Source of the DNA: Meridianimarinicoccus sp. MJW13
Lineage (GTDB): Bacteria; Pseudomonadota; Alphaproteobacteria; Rhodobacterales; Rhodobacteraceae
Assembly: GCF_014901205.1 (NCBI RefSeq)
Contig: NZ_JACNMU010000004.1
Location: forward strand, 124,001-188,000
Direction of reading: 5' to 3'
Length of the DNA: 64,000 bases
The notes beneath the pieces are model-generated. The model was not told the origin of the DNA. It made no database searches and saw nothing but the letters and a program-made list of their open reading frames with translations. This document shows, one piece after another, positions 1 through 10,930 of the stretch (position 1 is the first letter of the stretch; the number at the start of each line of letters is the position of its first letter). The translations under genes and the position numbers were made by a program.

Positions 1-2
1 GT

Positions 3-28
3 GGCAGGGGCGGTGGCCCGCCCCTGCC
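3..28 (-). terminator. Hairpin just downstream of nirS
   Basis: An 11-bp inverted repeat (GGCAGGGGCGG at 3-13, CCGCCCCTGCC at 18-28, 4-base loop) starts about 20 bases past the nirS stop codon. It is a good terminator stem for nirS, but the tail after it on the minus strand lies outside the window, so a U-tract cannot be checked. Confidence 0.5.
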
Positions 29-45
29 GGGAACGACGTGAATGA

Positions 46-1876
<1,831 letters not shown>

Positions 1877-1910
1877 GGTGAGACAGTTCTTCGCTTCGTA
1901 TCCGGAAACA

Positions 1911-4022
1911 ATGATCCGGCTTCATCACATCCCGTTTCTCTGGACCTGCCTGTTGATGCTTGTGCTGCCCGGCAGCATGGCGATTGCTCAGAGCGGGCTG
2001 GTCCGCGACACCACCACCACGCCTTCGGTGCAGGTGCTGACAACCATGGCCGAGCGCCTGTTCGACCCGCAGGAACCGATCCGGGTGCGTCCCGACGACG
2101 GCGCGGTGCCAGGCTGGTCCGTCACCACCGCCGGCGGCGAAACCCTTGGCTACATCGGGTCGACCTGGGAGATTGCCGGGTCGGTGGGCTATTCCGGCCG
2201 CCCGATCGAGATGCTGGTGGCGGTCAGCCAGGATGGCAAGATCGCCGGGGCCGAGTTGCTGCGCCATTCCGAGCCGATCCTGACGCTGGGACTGTCGGAT
2301 GCCGACATCGCGCGGTTCGTGGCGGGCTTCGGGGGTGTCGATCTGGCGGCCCCGCGCGAATCGGCGGCTGCGGCCGAGGCCAATGCGCCGGACGTGATCT
2401 CGCGCGCCACGGTGTCGACCGGGGTGATTCGTGACGGCATCCTGCGCAGCGCCCGCGCGCTGGCGTTGGATCGCGGGGTGATCGACGCTGGCCGAATCGA
2501 CCGCACCGGGTTTGTACCGCAGGACTGGGCCGCGCTGGTGGCCGATGGGTCCATCGCCTACGCAGGCACCACCAAGACCGATGCCGCCGCGGCTTTTGCC
2601 GAGGCCAAGGTACCGCTCAGCCCCGGCGACGCGCCGTTCCTGGATCTGTACGTTGCCCTGCTGGATCCGCCGGCCATCGGGCAGAACCTGCTGGGCCAGA
2701 CCCTGTACACCCGCGCCGTCGGCGGACTGGGGGCCGGACAGGTGGCGCTGTTCATCGGCTCGCAGGGGGTGCAGTCGCATCGTGGAACCGGGTGGAAACG
2801 CAGCCATGTCTTCGACCGTATCACCGTGGTACAGGGCGAGCGGCACTTCGCTCTGACCGACGAAGGCTATCTGCGCGTCGATCGTCTGGGGCTGGAGGAT
2901 GCGCCGCCGATGAAAGAGCGCAGCGTGTTCCAGCTGGGCGACGGCTTTGATCCCATCGCGCCGTTCCGGGTCGAGGTTGCGGCGACGCGCCCGGCCAGCG
3001 ACGGCACCGAGCTGCGCTTTGTCACGGCGGTCGAGTATGCGCTGCCGTCCCAGTACATTCTGCCGCCGCCGCCCGAGCCCACGCCGCTGTGGGAAAAGAC
3101 GTGGCGTGACAAGCGCTTCGTCGTGATCGGGGTCGGCCTGATGATCGCCACCCTGACGCTGATGCTGTTCGCGCAAGAGGCGCTGGTGGCCCGGCCGAAG
3201 CTGTGGCGCAGCTTCCGCTACGGCTTCCTGACGCTGACGCTGGTCTGGCTGGGCTGGGGCGTCAACGGCCAGTTGTCGGTGGTGCAGGTGGTGGCTTTCC
3301 TGCAATCGCTGCTGACCGGGTTCCACTGGGAAACCTTCCTGATCGAACCGGTGATCTTCATCCTGTGGAGTTTCGTCGCACTGGGACTGCTGTTCTGGGG
3401 CCGGGGCGTCTATTGCGGCTGGTTGTGTCCCTTCGGCGCGCTTCAGGAACTGACCAATGCCATCGCGCAGAAACTGAAGGTGCCGCAGATCGCCGTGCCG
3501 CAAGCCATCCATGAACGGCTGTGGACGGTGAAATACACGCTGTTCCTGGCGATTCTGGCGCTGTCCTTCTATTCCATGTCCGACGCCATCACCCTGGCCG
3601 AGGCGGAACCCTTCAAGACCGCGATCTCGATGCGGATGATCCGGGCCTGGCCGTTCGTGCTGATGGTGCTGGCGATCCTGACCGCCGGATTGTTCATCGA
3701 ACGGTTCTATTGCCGCTACCTGTGCCCGTTGGGCGCGGCGCTGGCGATCCCGGCCAAGCTGAAGATCTTCGACTGGTTGCACCGTCGGTCGCAATGTGGG
3801 CGCGAGTGCCGGCTGTGTGAACAGAAATGCACCGTCGGCGCCATCGATGCCCTTGGCCGGATCAATCCCAATGAATGCGTGCTCTGTCTGCGCTGCCAGG
3901 TCATTTTCAACGACGACACGACCTGCCCGACGCTGCTGAAGCGCGCCCGCAGTGACGCGGCCCGGCAGGCCGCCATCGAAAAGGCGCGCGCGGCCCGCGC
4001 CGAAAAGGAGCACGAAGTATGA
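1911..4022 (+). CDS. nirI: NirI, NosR/NirI family flavin and iron-sulfur membrane protein
   Basis: Membrane protein needed in Paracoccus for nirS expression or activity; a paralogue of NosR. The 703-residue product has a signal peptide, a periplasmic FMN-binding-type domain with SRATVST near residue 163, several membrane segments from about residue 400, two CxxxCP motifs in membrane loops (YCGWLCPFG near 501, YCRYLCPLG near 600), and a C-terminal cytoplasmic di-cluster ferredoxin domain (CGRECRLCEQKC, then CVLCLRC). I took the ATG at 1911; the alternative GTG at 1878 abuts the FNR box. The flavin motif has Arg where NosR here has Gly (SGATVT), so covalent flavin binding is less certain. The stop overlaps the nnrS start by 4 bases. 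Confidence 0.92.
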   Translation: MIRLHHIPFLWTCLLMLVLPGSMAIAQSGLVRDTTTTPSVQVLTTMAERLFDPQEPIRVRPDDGAVPGWSVTTAGGETLGYIGSTWEIAGSVGYSGRPIEMLVAVSQDGKIAGAELLRHSEPILTLGLSDADIARFVAGFGGVDLAAPRESAAAAEANAPDVISRATVSTGVIRDGILRSARALALDRGVIDAGRIDRTGFVPQDWAALVADGSIAYAGTTKTDAAAAFAEAKVPLSPGDAPFLDLYVALLDPPAIGQNLLGQTLYTRAVGGLGAGQVALFIGSQGVQSHRGTGWKRSHVFDRITVVQGERHFALTDEGYLRVDRLGLEDAPPMKERSVFQLGDGFDPIAPFRVEVAATRPASDGTELRFVTAVEYALPSQYILPPPPEPTPLWEKTWRDKRFVVIGVGLMIATLTLMLFAQEALVARPKLWRSFRYGFLTLTLVWLGWGVNGQLSVVQVVAFLQSLLTGFHWETFLIEPVIFILWSFVALGLLFWGRGVYCGWLCPFGALQELTNAIAQKLKVPQIAVPQAIHERLWTVKYTLFLAILALSFYSMSDAITLAEAEPFKTAISMRMIRAWPFVLMVLAILTAGLFIERFYCRYLCPLGAALAIPAKLKIFDWLHRRSQCGRECRLCEQKCTVGAIDALGRINPNECVLCLRCQVIFNDDTTCPTLLKRARSDAARQAAIEKARAARAEKEHEV

Positions 4023-5218
4023 CCTCCAGAATAGCGCTTTTCTTCGGCGAGGGGTTTCGCGTCTTTTTCTTCGCGGCGGGGGCCTTCGGCGTCCTGTCGA
4101 TGCTGGTCTGGGTCATGTGGCTGGGGGTGCACTATCTTGGCCCGGTGGTCAGCGAGATGCCCTTTGGCATGCCGGCGCATCAATGGCATTCCCACGAGAT
4201 GATCTTCGGCTATGCCGGGGCGGCCCTTGGGGGGTTCCTGCTGACGGCGGTTCCGAACTGGACCGGTTCACAGGCGGCGCGGCACCGGTTCATCACTGCC
4301 GCGGCCGGGGTCTGGCTGGCCGGACGGTTGGCGATCTGGTGCTCCGGCACGCTGCCGCTGTGGCTGGTGGCTGGGCTGGATCTGGCCTTTCTGCCGATTC
4401 TCGCCGCGAAGATCGGCAGCCAGCTGTGGCGGCGTCCGAAGCCGCAGAACATGATGTTCCTGCTGTTCATCGCGATGATCTGGGTGTCGAACCTGATGGT
4501 GCACCTGCAATGGCTGGGGCTGACCAAGGCGACGCTGGACGCAGGGATGCGCGGCGGGTTGCTGGGGGTTTGCGCGATGATCGCGGTGCTGGGCGGTCGG
4601 GTGACACCGGGGTTCACGCGCAACGCGATGAAGCGTGCGGGCGTGCCCGAAGAAGGCTGGCCGGTGACCGTACCGCTGGCCGAGAAGGCCGCGCTGGGGC
4701 TGGCCATCGTGCTGCCACTGGCGGTGCTGACCGGACTGCCACAGGCGGCGGTCGGCGGGCTGGCGGTTCTGGCGGGCGCGGTGCAGATCCTGCGGATCGC
4801 ACGCTGGAAATGGCGGTGGACCCTGGACCAGCCGATCCTTCTGGCGCTGCATCTGGGCATGGCCATGCTGGGCGCCGGCCTGATCCTGTGGGGGCTGTCG
4901 CTGCTGGGCACCGGCAGCGAGGTGGCCGCGCTGCACATCCTGGGGATCGGTGCGGTGGGCGGCATGACGCTGGCGGTGATGAGCCGCGCCGTGCTGGGGC
5001 ATACCGGCCGACCGCTGGTGGCCCCAAGCCCGGTGGCGGCGGGCTATCTGATGCTGGCCGTGGCGGCGGTCCTGCGCTGGCTGGCCTCGACCCTGCCCGC
5101 GGATTGGTACTTTCCGCTGGTGCTGGCGTCGGGTGTTCTGTGGGTGGCGGTTTTTGTTCTGTACACCGTGTCAATCTGGCCGGCAGTGACCAACGTCCGG
5201 CTTCCATCGCGGGCCTGA
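4019..5218 (+). CDS. nnrS: NnrS family haem-copper membrane protein
   Basis: Polytopic inner-membrane protein of 399 residues with about twelve hydrophobic segments. A His-rich N-terminal stretch (HQWHSHEMIFGYAG) matches the NnrS family, whose members bind haem and copper and relieve nitrosative stress; exact activity is unsettled. Its ATG overlaps the nirI stop (ATGA), so it is co-translated with nirI and belongs to the NO-linked regulon. No soluble domain is visible. Assignment rests on family pattern and context. Confidence 0.85.
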   Translation: MTSRIALFFGEGFRVFFFAAGAFGVLSMLVWVMWLGVHYLGPVVSEMPFGMPAHQWHSHEMIFGYAGAALGGFLLTAVPNWTGSQAARHRFITAAAGVWLAGRLAIWCSGTLPLWLVAGLDLAFLPILAAKIGSQLWRRPKPQNMMFLLFIAMIWVSNLMVHLQWLGLTKATLDAGMRGGLLGVCAMIAVLGGRVTPGFTRNAMKRAGVPEEGWPVTVPLAEKAALGLAIVLPLAVLTGLPQAAVGGLAVLAGAVQILRIARWKWRWTLDQPILLALHLGMAMLGAGLILWGLSLLGTGSEVAALHILGIGAVGGMTLAVMSRAVLGHTGRPLVAPSPVAAGYLMLAVAAVLRWLASTLPADWYFPLVLASGVLWVAVFVLYTVSIWPAVTNVRLPSRA

Positions 5219-5232
5219 CGCCGGGTGCGGCA

Positions 5233-5263
5233 GGGGCGGCCCATGGGCCCGGCCCTCCGCCCC
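5233..5263 (+). terminator. Possible hairpin after nnrS
   Basis: GGGGCGG (5233-5239) pairs with CCGCCCC (5257-5263), and an inner perfect palindrome GGCCCATGGGCC lies at 5238-5249. It sits 15 bases after nnrS and may end the nirI-nnrS transcript. There is no clear U-tract. Confidence 0.3.
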
Positions 5264-5402
5264 AGTCTGCTGCAAATAGCTGAAACTAATCCCTATTATT
5301 TCCTATTGGTCGCGTTTCGAACCCGGCTCTGACCGTTTGTGCGCGACCCGCGAGACATGGATTAGGCCATCACATTCAAATTTCAAGAGAGTTCACGATC
5401 CC

Positions 5403-5416
5403 TTGACTTTCGTTAA
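5403..5416 (+). promoter_or_regulatory. FNR/NNR box upstream of norC
   Basis: TTGACTTTCGTTAA, centred 69.5 bases before the norC ATG. It differs from the nirS/nirI box only in its central bases and shares its flanks (CC before, GG after). A class II start point would fall near 5451, leaving a leader of about 28 bases. Confidence 0.8.
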
Positions 5417-5478
5417 GGCGAGTCGGCTCTCGGCGACGCAAGTTCTGCATATCATCAAGCGGCGCAAAGGAGCGCGCA

Positions 5479-5931
5479 ATGCGCGAAGTCATGACCAAAA
5501 GCATGGCCCGCAATATCTTCTATGGCGGGTCGCTTTTCTTCATCCTCATCTTTGTGGGCCTTTCGGTCCACTCTCACTATTACATCGTCAACACATCGAC
5601 GGACGCGAGCACGCTGAACGAAAGCGTGGCCGCGGGCAAACACGTGTGGGAACGCCACGCGTGTATCAACTGTCACACGATCCTGGGCGAAGGGGCCTAC
5701 TTTGCCCCCGAGGTCGCGAACGTGATGACTCGCTGGGGCGTCCTTGACGACCCCGAAGCAGCTTTCGAGACCCTCAAAGGCTGGATGGAAGCCATGCCAA
5801 CCGGGATCGAAGGTCGTCGTCAGATGCCCCAATTCAATCTGACCGACGAAGAAATTCGTGACCTCAGCAACTTCCTGATCTGGACCGACAAGATCGACGC
5901 CCAGGGATGGCCGCCGAACGACGCGGGCTAA
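5479..5931 (+). CDS. norC: Nitric oxide reductase cytochrome c subunit NorC
   Basis: Membrane-anchored electron-entry subunit of cytochrome c-dependent nitric oxide reductase, which makes N2O from NO. The 150-residue product has one N-terminal membrane anchor (about residues 13-33), a periplasmic haem c site CINCH at 62-66 and the axial Met in RRQMPQF (Met116). The AAAGGAG ribosome site lies 6 bases before the ATG. First gene of norCBQDEF, under an FNR/NNR box. Length and motifs are typical. Confidence 0.97.
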   Translation: MREVMTKSMARNIFYGGSLFFILIFVGLSVHSHYYIVNTSTDASTLNESVAAGKHVWERHACINCHTILGEGAYFAPEVANVMTRWGVLDDPEAAFETLKGWMEAMPTGIEGRRQMPQFNLTDEEIRDLSNFLIWTDKIDAQGWPPNDAG

Positions 5932-5951
5932 GGGACGAGAGGACAAAGAAA

Positions 5952-7316
5952 ATGAAATACCAAACTCAGAAAATTGCCCTGGCTTACTTTGCCGTGGCCA
6001 TGGCCCTGTTCGCCATCCAGGTACTGGGCGGACTGCTGGCCGGGTGGATCTATGTCTCCCCCAACTTCATGTCCGAGCTTCTGCCGTTCAACATCGTGCG
6101 GATGCTTCACACCAACTCGCTGATCGTCTGGCTGCTGTGCGGCTTCTTCGGCGCGGCCTACTTCCTGATCCCGGAAGAAGCCGAGCGGGAAATGTACTCG
6201 ACCAAGCTGGCCTATCTTCAGCTGCTGATCCTCGTGGTCGGTACGCTGGGCGTGGTGCTGACCTATGTCTTCAACCTGTTCGAAGGCAACTGGCTGCTGG
6301 GCAAGGAAGGCCGCGAGTTCATCGAACAGCCCAAATGGGTCAAGATGGGCATCGTCGTTGCGGCGCTGATCTTCCTGTTCAACGTCACCATGACGGTGCT
6401 GAAGGGCAAGAAGACCGCGATCACCAACATCCTTCTGCTGGGGCTTTGGGGTCTGGCGCTGCTGTTCCTGTTCAGCTTCGTCAATCCTGACAACCTGTCG
6501 CTGGACAAGATGTACTGGTGGTACATCGTGCACCTGTGGGTGGAAGGCGTCTGGGAACTGATCATGGCCTCGATCCTGGCCTACCTGATGCTGAAGCTGA
6601 CCGGGGTGGACCGCGAGGTCGTCGAGAAATGGCTGTATGTCATCGTCGCCGCCGCGCTGTTCTCGGGCATCCTTGGCACCGGCCACCACTATTTCTGGAT
6701 CGGCACGCCGGGCTACTGGCAGTGGATAGGATCGATCTTCTCGGCCCTGGAAGTGGTACCCTTCTTCGCCATGATGGCCTTTGCCTTCGTGATGGTCTGG
6801 AAGGGCCGCCGGGACCATCCCAACAAGGCCGCGCTGTTGTGGTCGCTGGGCTGTGCCACGCTGGCCTTCTTCGGCGCCGGTGTCTGGGGCTTCATGCACA
6901 CGCTGCACGGGGTGAACTTCTATACCCACGGCACGCAGATCACCGCCGCCCACGGTCACCTGGCCTTCTTCGGCGCCTATGTCTCGCTGAACCTCGCGAT
7001 CTTCAGCTATGCCATGCCGATCCTGCGCGGACGTGATCCGTACAACCAGGTGCTCAACATGGCCTCGTTCTGGCTGATGGCCGGGGGCATGACCTTCATG
7101 ACCTTCGTGCTGACCTTCGCAGGGACGCTTCAGACGCACCTGCAACGGGTGGGTGGCGAGTACTTCATGGACGTTCAGGATCAGCTGGCGCTGTTCTACT
7201 GGATGCGCTTCGGCTCGGGCCTGGCGGTTGTGATCGGCGCCCTGCTGTTTATCTACGCCATGTGGGTGCCGCGTCGCGAAGTCATCTCGGATGATGCGTC
7301 GGTACCGGCGGAGTGA
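5952..7316 (+). CDS. norB: Nitric oxide reductase catalytic subunit NorB
   Basis: Catalytic subunit of cNOR, a twelve-helix haem-copper-oxidase-like protein with haem b, haem b3 and non-haem iron FeB. In this 454-residue product the expected ligands are visible: His53 and His336 for haem b, His334 for haem b3, and His194, His245 and His246 for FeB, with the conserved Glu198 and Glu202 on the same helix as His194. The ATG at 5952 is preferred over a reading start at 5907 that overlaps norC, because MKYQTQ begins the first helix at the usual distance. Lies 20 bases after norC. Confidence 0.97.
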   Translation: MKYQTQKIALAYFAVAMALFAIQVLGGLLAGWIYVSPNFMSELLPFNIVRMLHTNSLIVWLLCGFFGAAYFLIPEEAEREMYSTKLAYLQLLILVVGTLGVVLTYVFNLFEGNWLLGKEGREFIEQPKWVKMGIVVAALIFLFNVTMTVLKGKKTAITNILLLGLWGLALLFLFSFVNPDNLSLDKMYWWYIVHLWVEGVWELIMASILAYLMLKLTGVDREVVEKWLYVIVAAALFSGILGTGHHYFWIGTPGYWQWIGSIFSALEVVPFFAMMAFAFVMVWKGRRDHPNKAALLWSLGCATLAFFGAGVWGFMHTLHGVNFYTHGTQITAAHGHLAFFGAYVSLNLAIFSYAMPILRGRDPYNQVLNMASFWLMAGGMTFMTFVLTFAGTLQTHLQRVGGEYFMDVQDQLALFYWMRFGSGLAVVIGALLFIYAMWVPRREVISDDASVPAE

Positions 7317-7321
7317 GAACC

Positions 7322-8131
7322 ATGGACGGTACAATGACAAACCTGCAGGGGGCGGCTGACGCCCCCTTCTACCTGGCCCACGCCGATGAATGCGATGTGT
7401 TCGAGGCGGCCAATGCAAACGGTCTGCCGGTCCTGCTGAAGGGACCCACAGGCTGCGGCAAGACCCGTTTCGTGTCCCATATGGCGGCGCGTCTGGGCAA
7501 GAAACTTTACACCGTCGCCTGTCATGACGACCTGGCGGCGGCGGATCTGATCGGGCGTTATCTGCTGAAGGGCGGCGAGACCGTCTGGGTGGATGGCCCG
7601 CTGACCCGCGCCGTGCGCGAGGGGGCAATCTGCTATCTCGACGAAGTGGTCGAGGCGCGCAAGGATGTGACCGTGGTGCTGCACCCGCTCACCGACGACC
7701 GGCGCATCCTGCCCATCGACCGCACCGGCGAAGAGCTGGAGGCGGCACCGGGCTTCATGCTGGTGGCTTCCTACAACCCCGGCTATCAGAACATTCTGAA
7801 AACCCTGAAACCTTCGACCCGGCAACGGTTCATCTCGGTCGAGTTCGACTTTCCCAAGCCCGAACTGGAAGCCAAGGTTGTCGCCCAGGAAAGCGGGCTG
7901 GATGCGGACCGCGTCAAGGCGCTGGTGCGTCTGGCGGGCAAGCTGCGCGCGCTGAAGGGCCAGGATCTGGAAGAAGGGGTATCGACCCGTCTGGTCGTTT
8001 ATGCCGCGACACTGATCGCACAGGGCATGAGCGTGGAACGGGCCATCCTGGCGGCAATGGTCGAGCCGCTGACGGATGACGAGGACGTCAAACGCGGTCT
8101 CCTCGATCTTGTCACGGCTGTCTTTGGGTGA
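7322..8131 (+). CDS. norQ: NorQ, MoxR-type AAA+ ATPase for NOR activation
   Basis: Cytoplasmic AAA+ ATPase (CbbQ/NirQ/NorQ family) which with NorD inserts the FeB iron into NorB. Product 269 residues; Walker A GPTGCGKT at 41-48 and a Walker B region AICYLDEV followed by the family's Glu-rich segment. I chose the ATG at 7322, where GGAG lies 9 bases upstream. A GTG at 7313 overlapping the norB stop and an ATG at 7334 are alternatives. Adjacent to norD, as in other cNOR operons. Confidence 0.93.
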   Translation: MDGTMTNLQGAADAPFYLAHADECDVFEAANANGLPVLLKGPTGCGKTRFVSHMAARLGKKLYTVACHDDLAAADLIGRYLLKGGETVWVDGPLTRAVREGAICYLDEVVEARKDVTVVLHPLTDDRRILPIDRTGEELEAAPGFMLVASYNPGYQNILKTLKPSTRQRFISVEFDFPKPELEAKVVAQESGLDADRVKALVRLAGKLRALKGQDLEEGVSTRLVVYAATLIAQGMSVERAILAAMVEPLTDDEDVKRGLLDLVTAVFG

Positions 8132-8142
8132 GGCCAGCCGAT

Positions 8143-10080
8143 ATGGGCACGATCGACTTCGAGCCATGGGAACCCGAAGAAACTGTCGGGAAACTGTGGC
8201 ACGCGTTTGCCAGCCGTCTGGATGCGCCTCAGGTGCATCATGGAGCCGCGGTCGACCTCTCTGAGGTTGTGGGGCGGCTGGCAGTTCTTTTTCGGGGGCT
8301 GGGTGGCAGCCATGCGGTCGAAATCCGCTCGGTCTCCGATGAAATTTCTTCTCATCGTTTGAGCTTCCGGCGCCGGCTGGGCACCGAAGTGGAAACCGTG
8401 CCGCGCGCCAGTTTCGACGGCGAAATCCTGCGCCTGCCTTCGCAGTTGGCGGTCTTTCCCACGCGCGAGGCCAATGCGGCCCTGTACCTGTGGCTGACCG
8501 CTGCCGTGGCCCACGCGCCCGCGCGGATGGCCGAAGACGACTTGCTGCTGGCCGATCTGCGCGCCTTGCAGGCGGCACAGGCGATGGTGGCGGCGGCGCT
8601 GGACAATGCGCCGGGGCTGCGGGATCTCTATGCGGCGTTGAGCGAGGGCACCCTGTACCAGCGCCCGCGCGGCAAGCTGCCGGGGGTCGAGGCCGATGTC
8701 GAGGCACTGTTGCGGCACATGCTGGGCGATCCAGCGGATCTGTCGCCACGGGCGCGAGACATGCAATCCGCGCTGGACGCGGATGATCTGTCCACGATCG
8801 CCGCGCCGCGCGGCTATCGCCAGTTCCGCCCGGTGCCGCTGTGGCCTGATCTGCGCGACATGGTGTTTTCCGCCAGTGACGAGGTCGAGAACCCCGAAAC
8901 CGAGGGCACGCCCGAGGAAGCCGGGGAAAAGACCGTGCGTGCCCGACGCCGCGAGGCCGATCTGGCCGAGCGTCAGGACAGCCTGATCCTGCACAAGTTC
9001 GAAGCCATCCTCAGCTGGGCCGAGTTCCTGAACCTGAACCGCCGTGTCGATGACGACGACAATGACGACGCCAAGAAGGCCGCCGACGATCAGGACGAGA
9101 TCGGTCTGGGGCAGGTGTCGAAAGCGCCGGCCACCCGGCTGAAGCTGCACCTGGACCTTGCCCCCGAGGACGTGGACCGCGAGCGCCTGTCGGCGAAACT
9201 GACCTATCCCGAATGGGATGCCCGCACCGGGGCCTATCTGCCCGACCATGTCTGTGTTCTGGCCTCGGTCGCCGAGGCGCGCGCGGAATTCGACGATTTC
9301 ACCAAGGATCCCCGCACCGCACGGCGCATCCGTGCCGTGAAGCGGCAGTTCGAGGCGCTGCGCCCCGGCCGCGTCACCACGCGCGGGCATCTGGAAGGCG
9401 ATGATCTGGACATGGATGCCGCCGTGCGCGCGCAGGTCGAACGTCTCGCCTCGGGCGAGAGCAGCGAGCGGATCTGGTTGCAGACCCGTCCCGAGGCCCG
9501 CGATCTGGCGGTGTCCATCCTGCTGGATGTGTCCCGCTCCACCGAAAGCGCTGTTTCTGGCCGCGCCGTGATCGACGTGGAGCGCGAGGCGCTGGCGGCG
9601 ATGGCCTGGGGGCTGGATGCCTGCGGCGACGACTTCGCCATCAACGCGTTTTCCTCGCTCAAGCGGCACCGGGTCTATATCCAGAACTGCAAGAAATTCG
9701 GCGAGCCGATGTCGCGGACCATCGAGGAACGCATCGGCGGGCTGCGGCCGGGGTTCTACACCCGTCTGGGTGCGGCGGTGCGCCATGCCTCGGCAGACCT
9801 GGCCAAGCAGACGCGGCAGCGCAAGCTGCTGCTGGTCATCACCGATGGCAAGCCCAACGACCTGGACCACTACGAGGGCCGCCACGGCATCGAGGACACC
9901 CGCATGGCGGTGCGCGAGGCCCGGCGGCAAGGCCAGTCGGTGTTCGGCGTCACCATCGACCGCAGTGCCAAAAGCTGGTTCCCCCGGCTGTTCGGACAGG
10001 GCGGTTTCGCGGTCATCCCCGAGCCGGACAAGCTGACCCAGGCGTTGCCGCAGATCTACCGACAGCTCGTGGGGGGCTGA
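8143..10080 (+). CDS. norD: NorD, VWA-domain activator of nitric oxide reductase
   Basis: Partner of NorQ in maturing NorCB. The 645-residue protein ends in a von Willebrand factor A domain with the metal-ion site DVSRS near residue 461, preceded by a long acidic central region around 300-320 (DDDDNDDAKK). A GTG at 8128 overlaps the norQ stop, but the ATG at 8143 has a GAGG ribosome site 9 bases before it and is preferred. Size and domain order match NorD. Confidence 0.93.
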   Translation: MGTIDFEPWEPEETVGKLWHAFASRLDAPQVHHGAAVDLSEVVGRLAVLFRGLGGSHAVEIRSVSDEISSHRLSFRRRLGTEVETVPRASFDGEILRLPSQLAVFPTREANAALYLWLTAAVAHAPARMAEDDLLLADLRALQAAQAMVAAALDNAPGLRDLYAALSEGTLYQRPRGKLPGVEADVEALLRHMLGDPADLSPRARDMQSALDADDLSTIAAPRGYRQFRPVPLWPDLRDMVFSASDEVENPETEGTPEEAGEKTVRARRREADLAERQDSLILHKFEAILSWAEFLNLNRRVDDDDNDDAKKAADDQDEIGLGQVSKAPATRLKLHLDLAPEDVDRERLSAKLTYPEWDARTGAYLPDHVCVLASVAEARAEFDDFTKDPRTARRIRAVKRQFEALRPGRVTTRGHLEGDDLDMDAAVRAQVERLASGESSERIWLQTRPEARDLAVSILLDVSRSTESAVSGRAVIDVEREALAAMAWGLDACGDDFAINAFSSLKRHRVYIQNCKKFGEPMSRTIEERIGGLRPGFYTRLGAAVRHASADLAKQTRQRKLLLVITDGKPNDLDHYEGRHGIEDTRMAVREARRQGQSVFGVTIDRSAKSWFPRLFGQGGFAVIPEPDKLTQALPQIYRQLVGG

Positions 10081-10082
10081 GC

Positions 10083-10649
10083 ATGGCGGATTCGCGGGGC
10101 CAGGCCCCTGCCAGCGTGCTGGACGAACTGCCCGGCGAGCTTCTGATGTGGGTGCTCATCGTCAGCGAGCTGCTGGTGTTCGGGGCCGGGCTGGCCGCCT
10201 TTCTGGCGGTACGGATCACCGACCCGGTCGGGTTCGCCGAAGCCCAAAGCCATCTGCATCGTACAAGTGCGGCCCTGAACACCGTGGTGCTGGTCACCAG
10301 CGGGTTTCTGGCCGCGCGTGCGCTGAACCTGCGCGAAGCCGCGCGCCGCACCGCCGCGCGTTGGCATCTGGTGGCGGCCATCGTTCTTGGCGGGGTGTTC
10401 CTGGCCGTGAAGATCGCGGAATACGCCGACAAGGCAGGGCAGGGGATCGGGATCGAATCCCATGCGTTCTTCACCTTTTACTACCTGCTGACCGGATTTC
10501 ACGCCGCCCATGTGGTGGCGGGCATGGTCATTCTGGCGCTGGTGGCCTGGAAGGACGACCCCAACAACATCGAAGTCGGCGCTGCCTTCTGGCACATGGT
10601 CGATCTGGTCTGGGTGCTGCTGTTCCCGGTGATCTACCTGATCTCATGA
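10083..10649 (+). CDS. norE: NorE, cytochrome c oxidase subunit III-like protein
   Basis: Polytopic membrane protein of 188 residues, related to haem-copper oxidase subunit III. Five or so hydrophobic helices and the family pattern around FTFYYLLTGFHAAHV are visible. In Paracoccus NorE and NorF are not part of the purified NOR complex but improve its activity. The start lies 2 bases after the norD stop, and its own stop overlaps the norF start. Confidence 0.9.
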   Translation: MADSRGQAPASVLDELPGELLMWVLIVSELLVFGAGLAAFLAVRITDPVGFAEAQSHLHRTSAALNTVVLVTSGFLAARALNLREAARRTAARWHLVAAIVLGGVFLAVKIAEYADKAGQGIGIESHAFFTFYYLLTGFHAAHVVAGMVILALVAWKDDPNNIEVGAAFWHMVDLVWVLLFPVIYLIS

Positions 10650-10930
10650 AACGGACCCTGCCCACAAACCCGCTGACTCGTGCCTGGGTGCTGCTGCTGC
10701 TGCTTTGCATGGCCTCGACCCTGATCGCCGCGCTGGATGCGCTGGCGGTGGCGCCGGTGGTGGTCGGCGCGGTGATCCTGCTGCTGTCCTGGATGAAGGC
10801 GCGGGTGATCCTGTCGCGCTATCTGGGCCTGTGGCGCGCGCCCACATGGCGGGCCGGGTTCAACTGGGTGCTAGGGTTATATTGCCTGCTGCTGCTGGGT
10901 CTGTACCTGGTGCCCGGCTTTGCCTCTTAG
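10646..10930 (+). CDS. norF: NorF, small membrane protein of the nor operon
   Basis: A 94-residue, very hydrophobic protein with about three membrane segments (near residues 15-33, 36-50 and 72-90). It starts at an ATGA overlap with norE and is the last gene of norCBQDEF. Position, size and hydrophobicity match NorF; there is no catalytic motif to confirm it. The upstream in-frame extension toward 10148 is a shadow of norE. Confidence 0.8.
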   Translation: MKRTLPTNPLTRAWVLLLLLCMASTLIAALDALAVAPVVVGAVILLLSWMKARVILSRYLGLWRAPTWRAGFNWVLGLYCLLLLGLYLVPGFAS

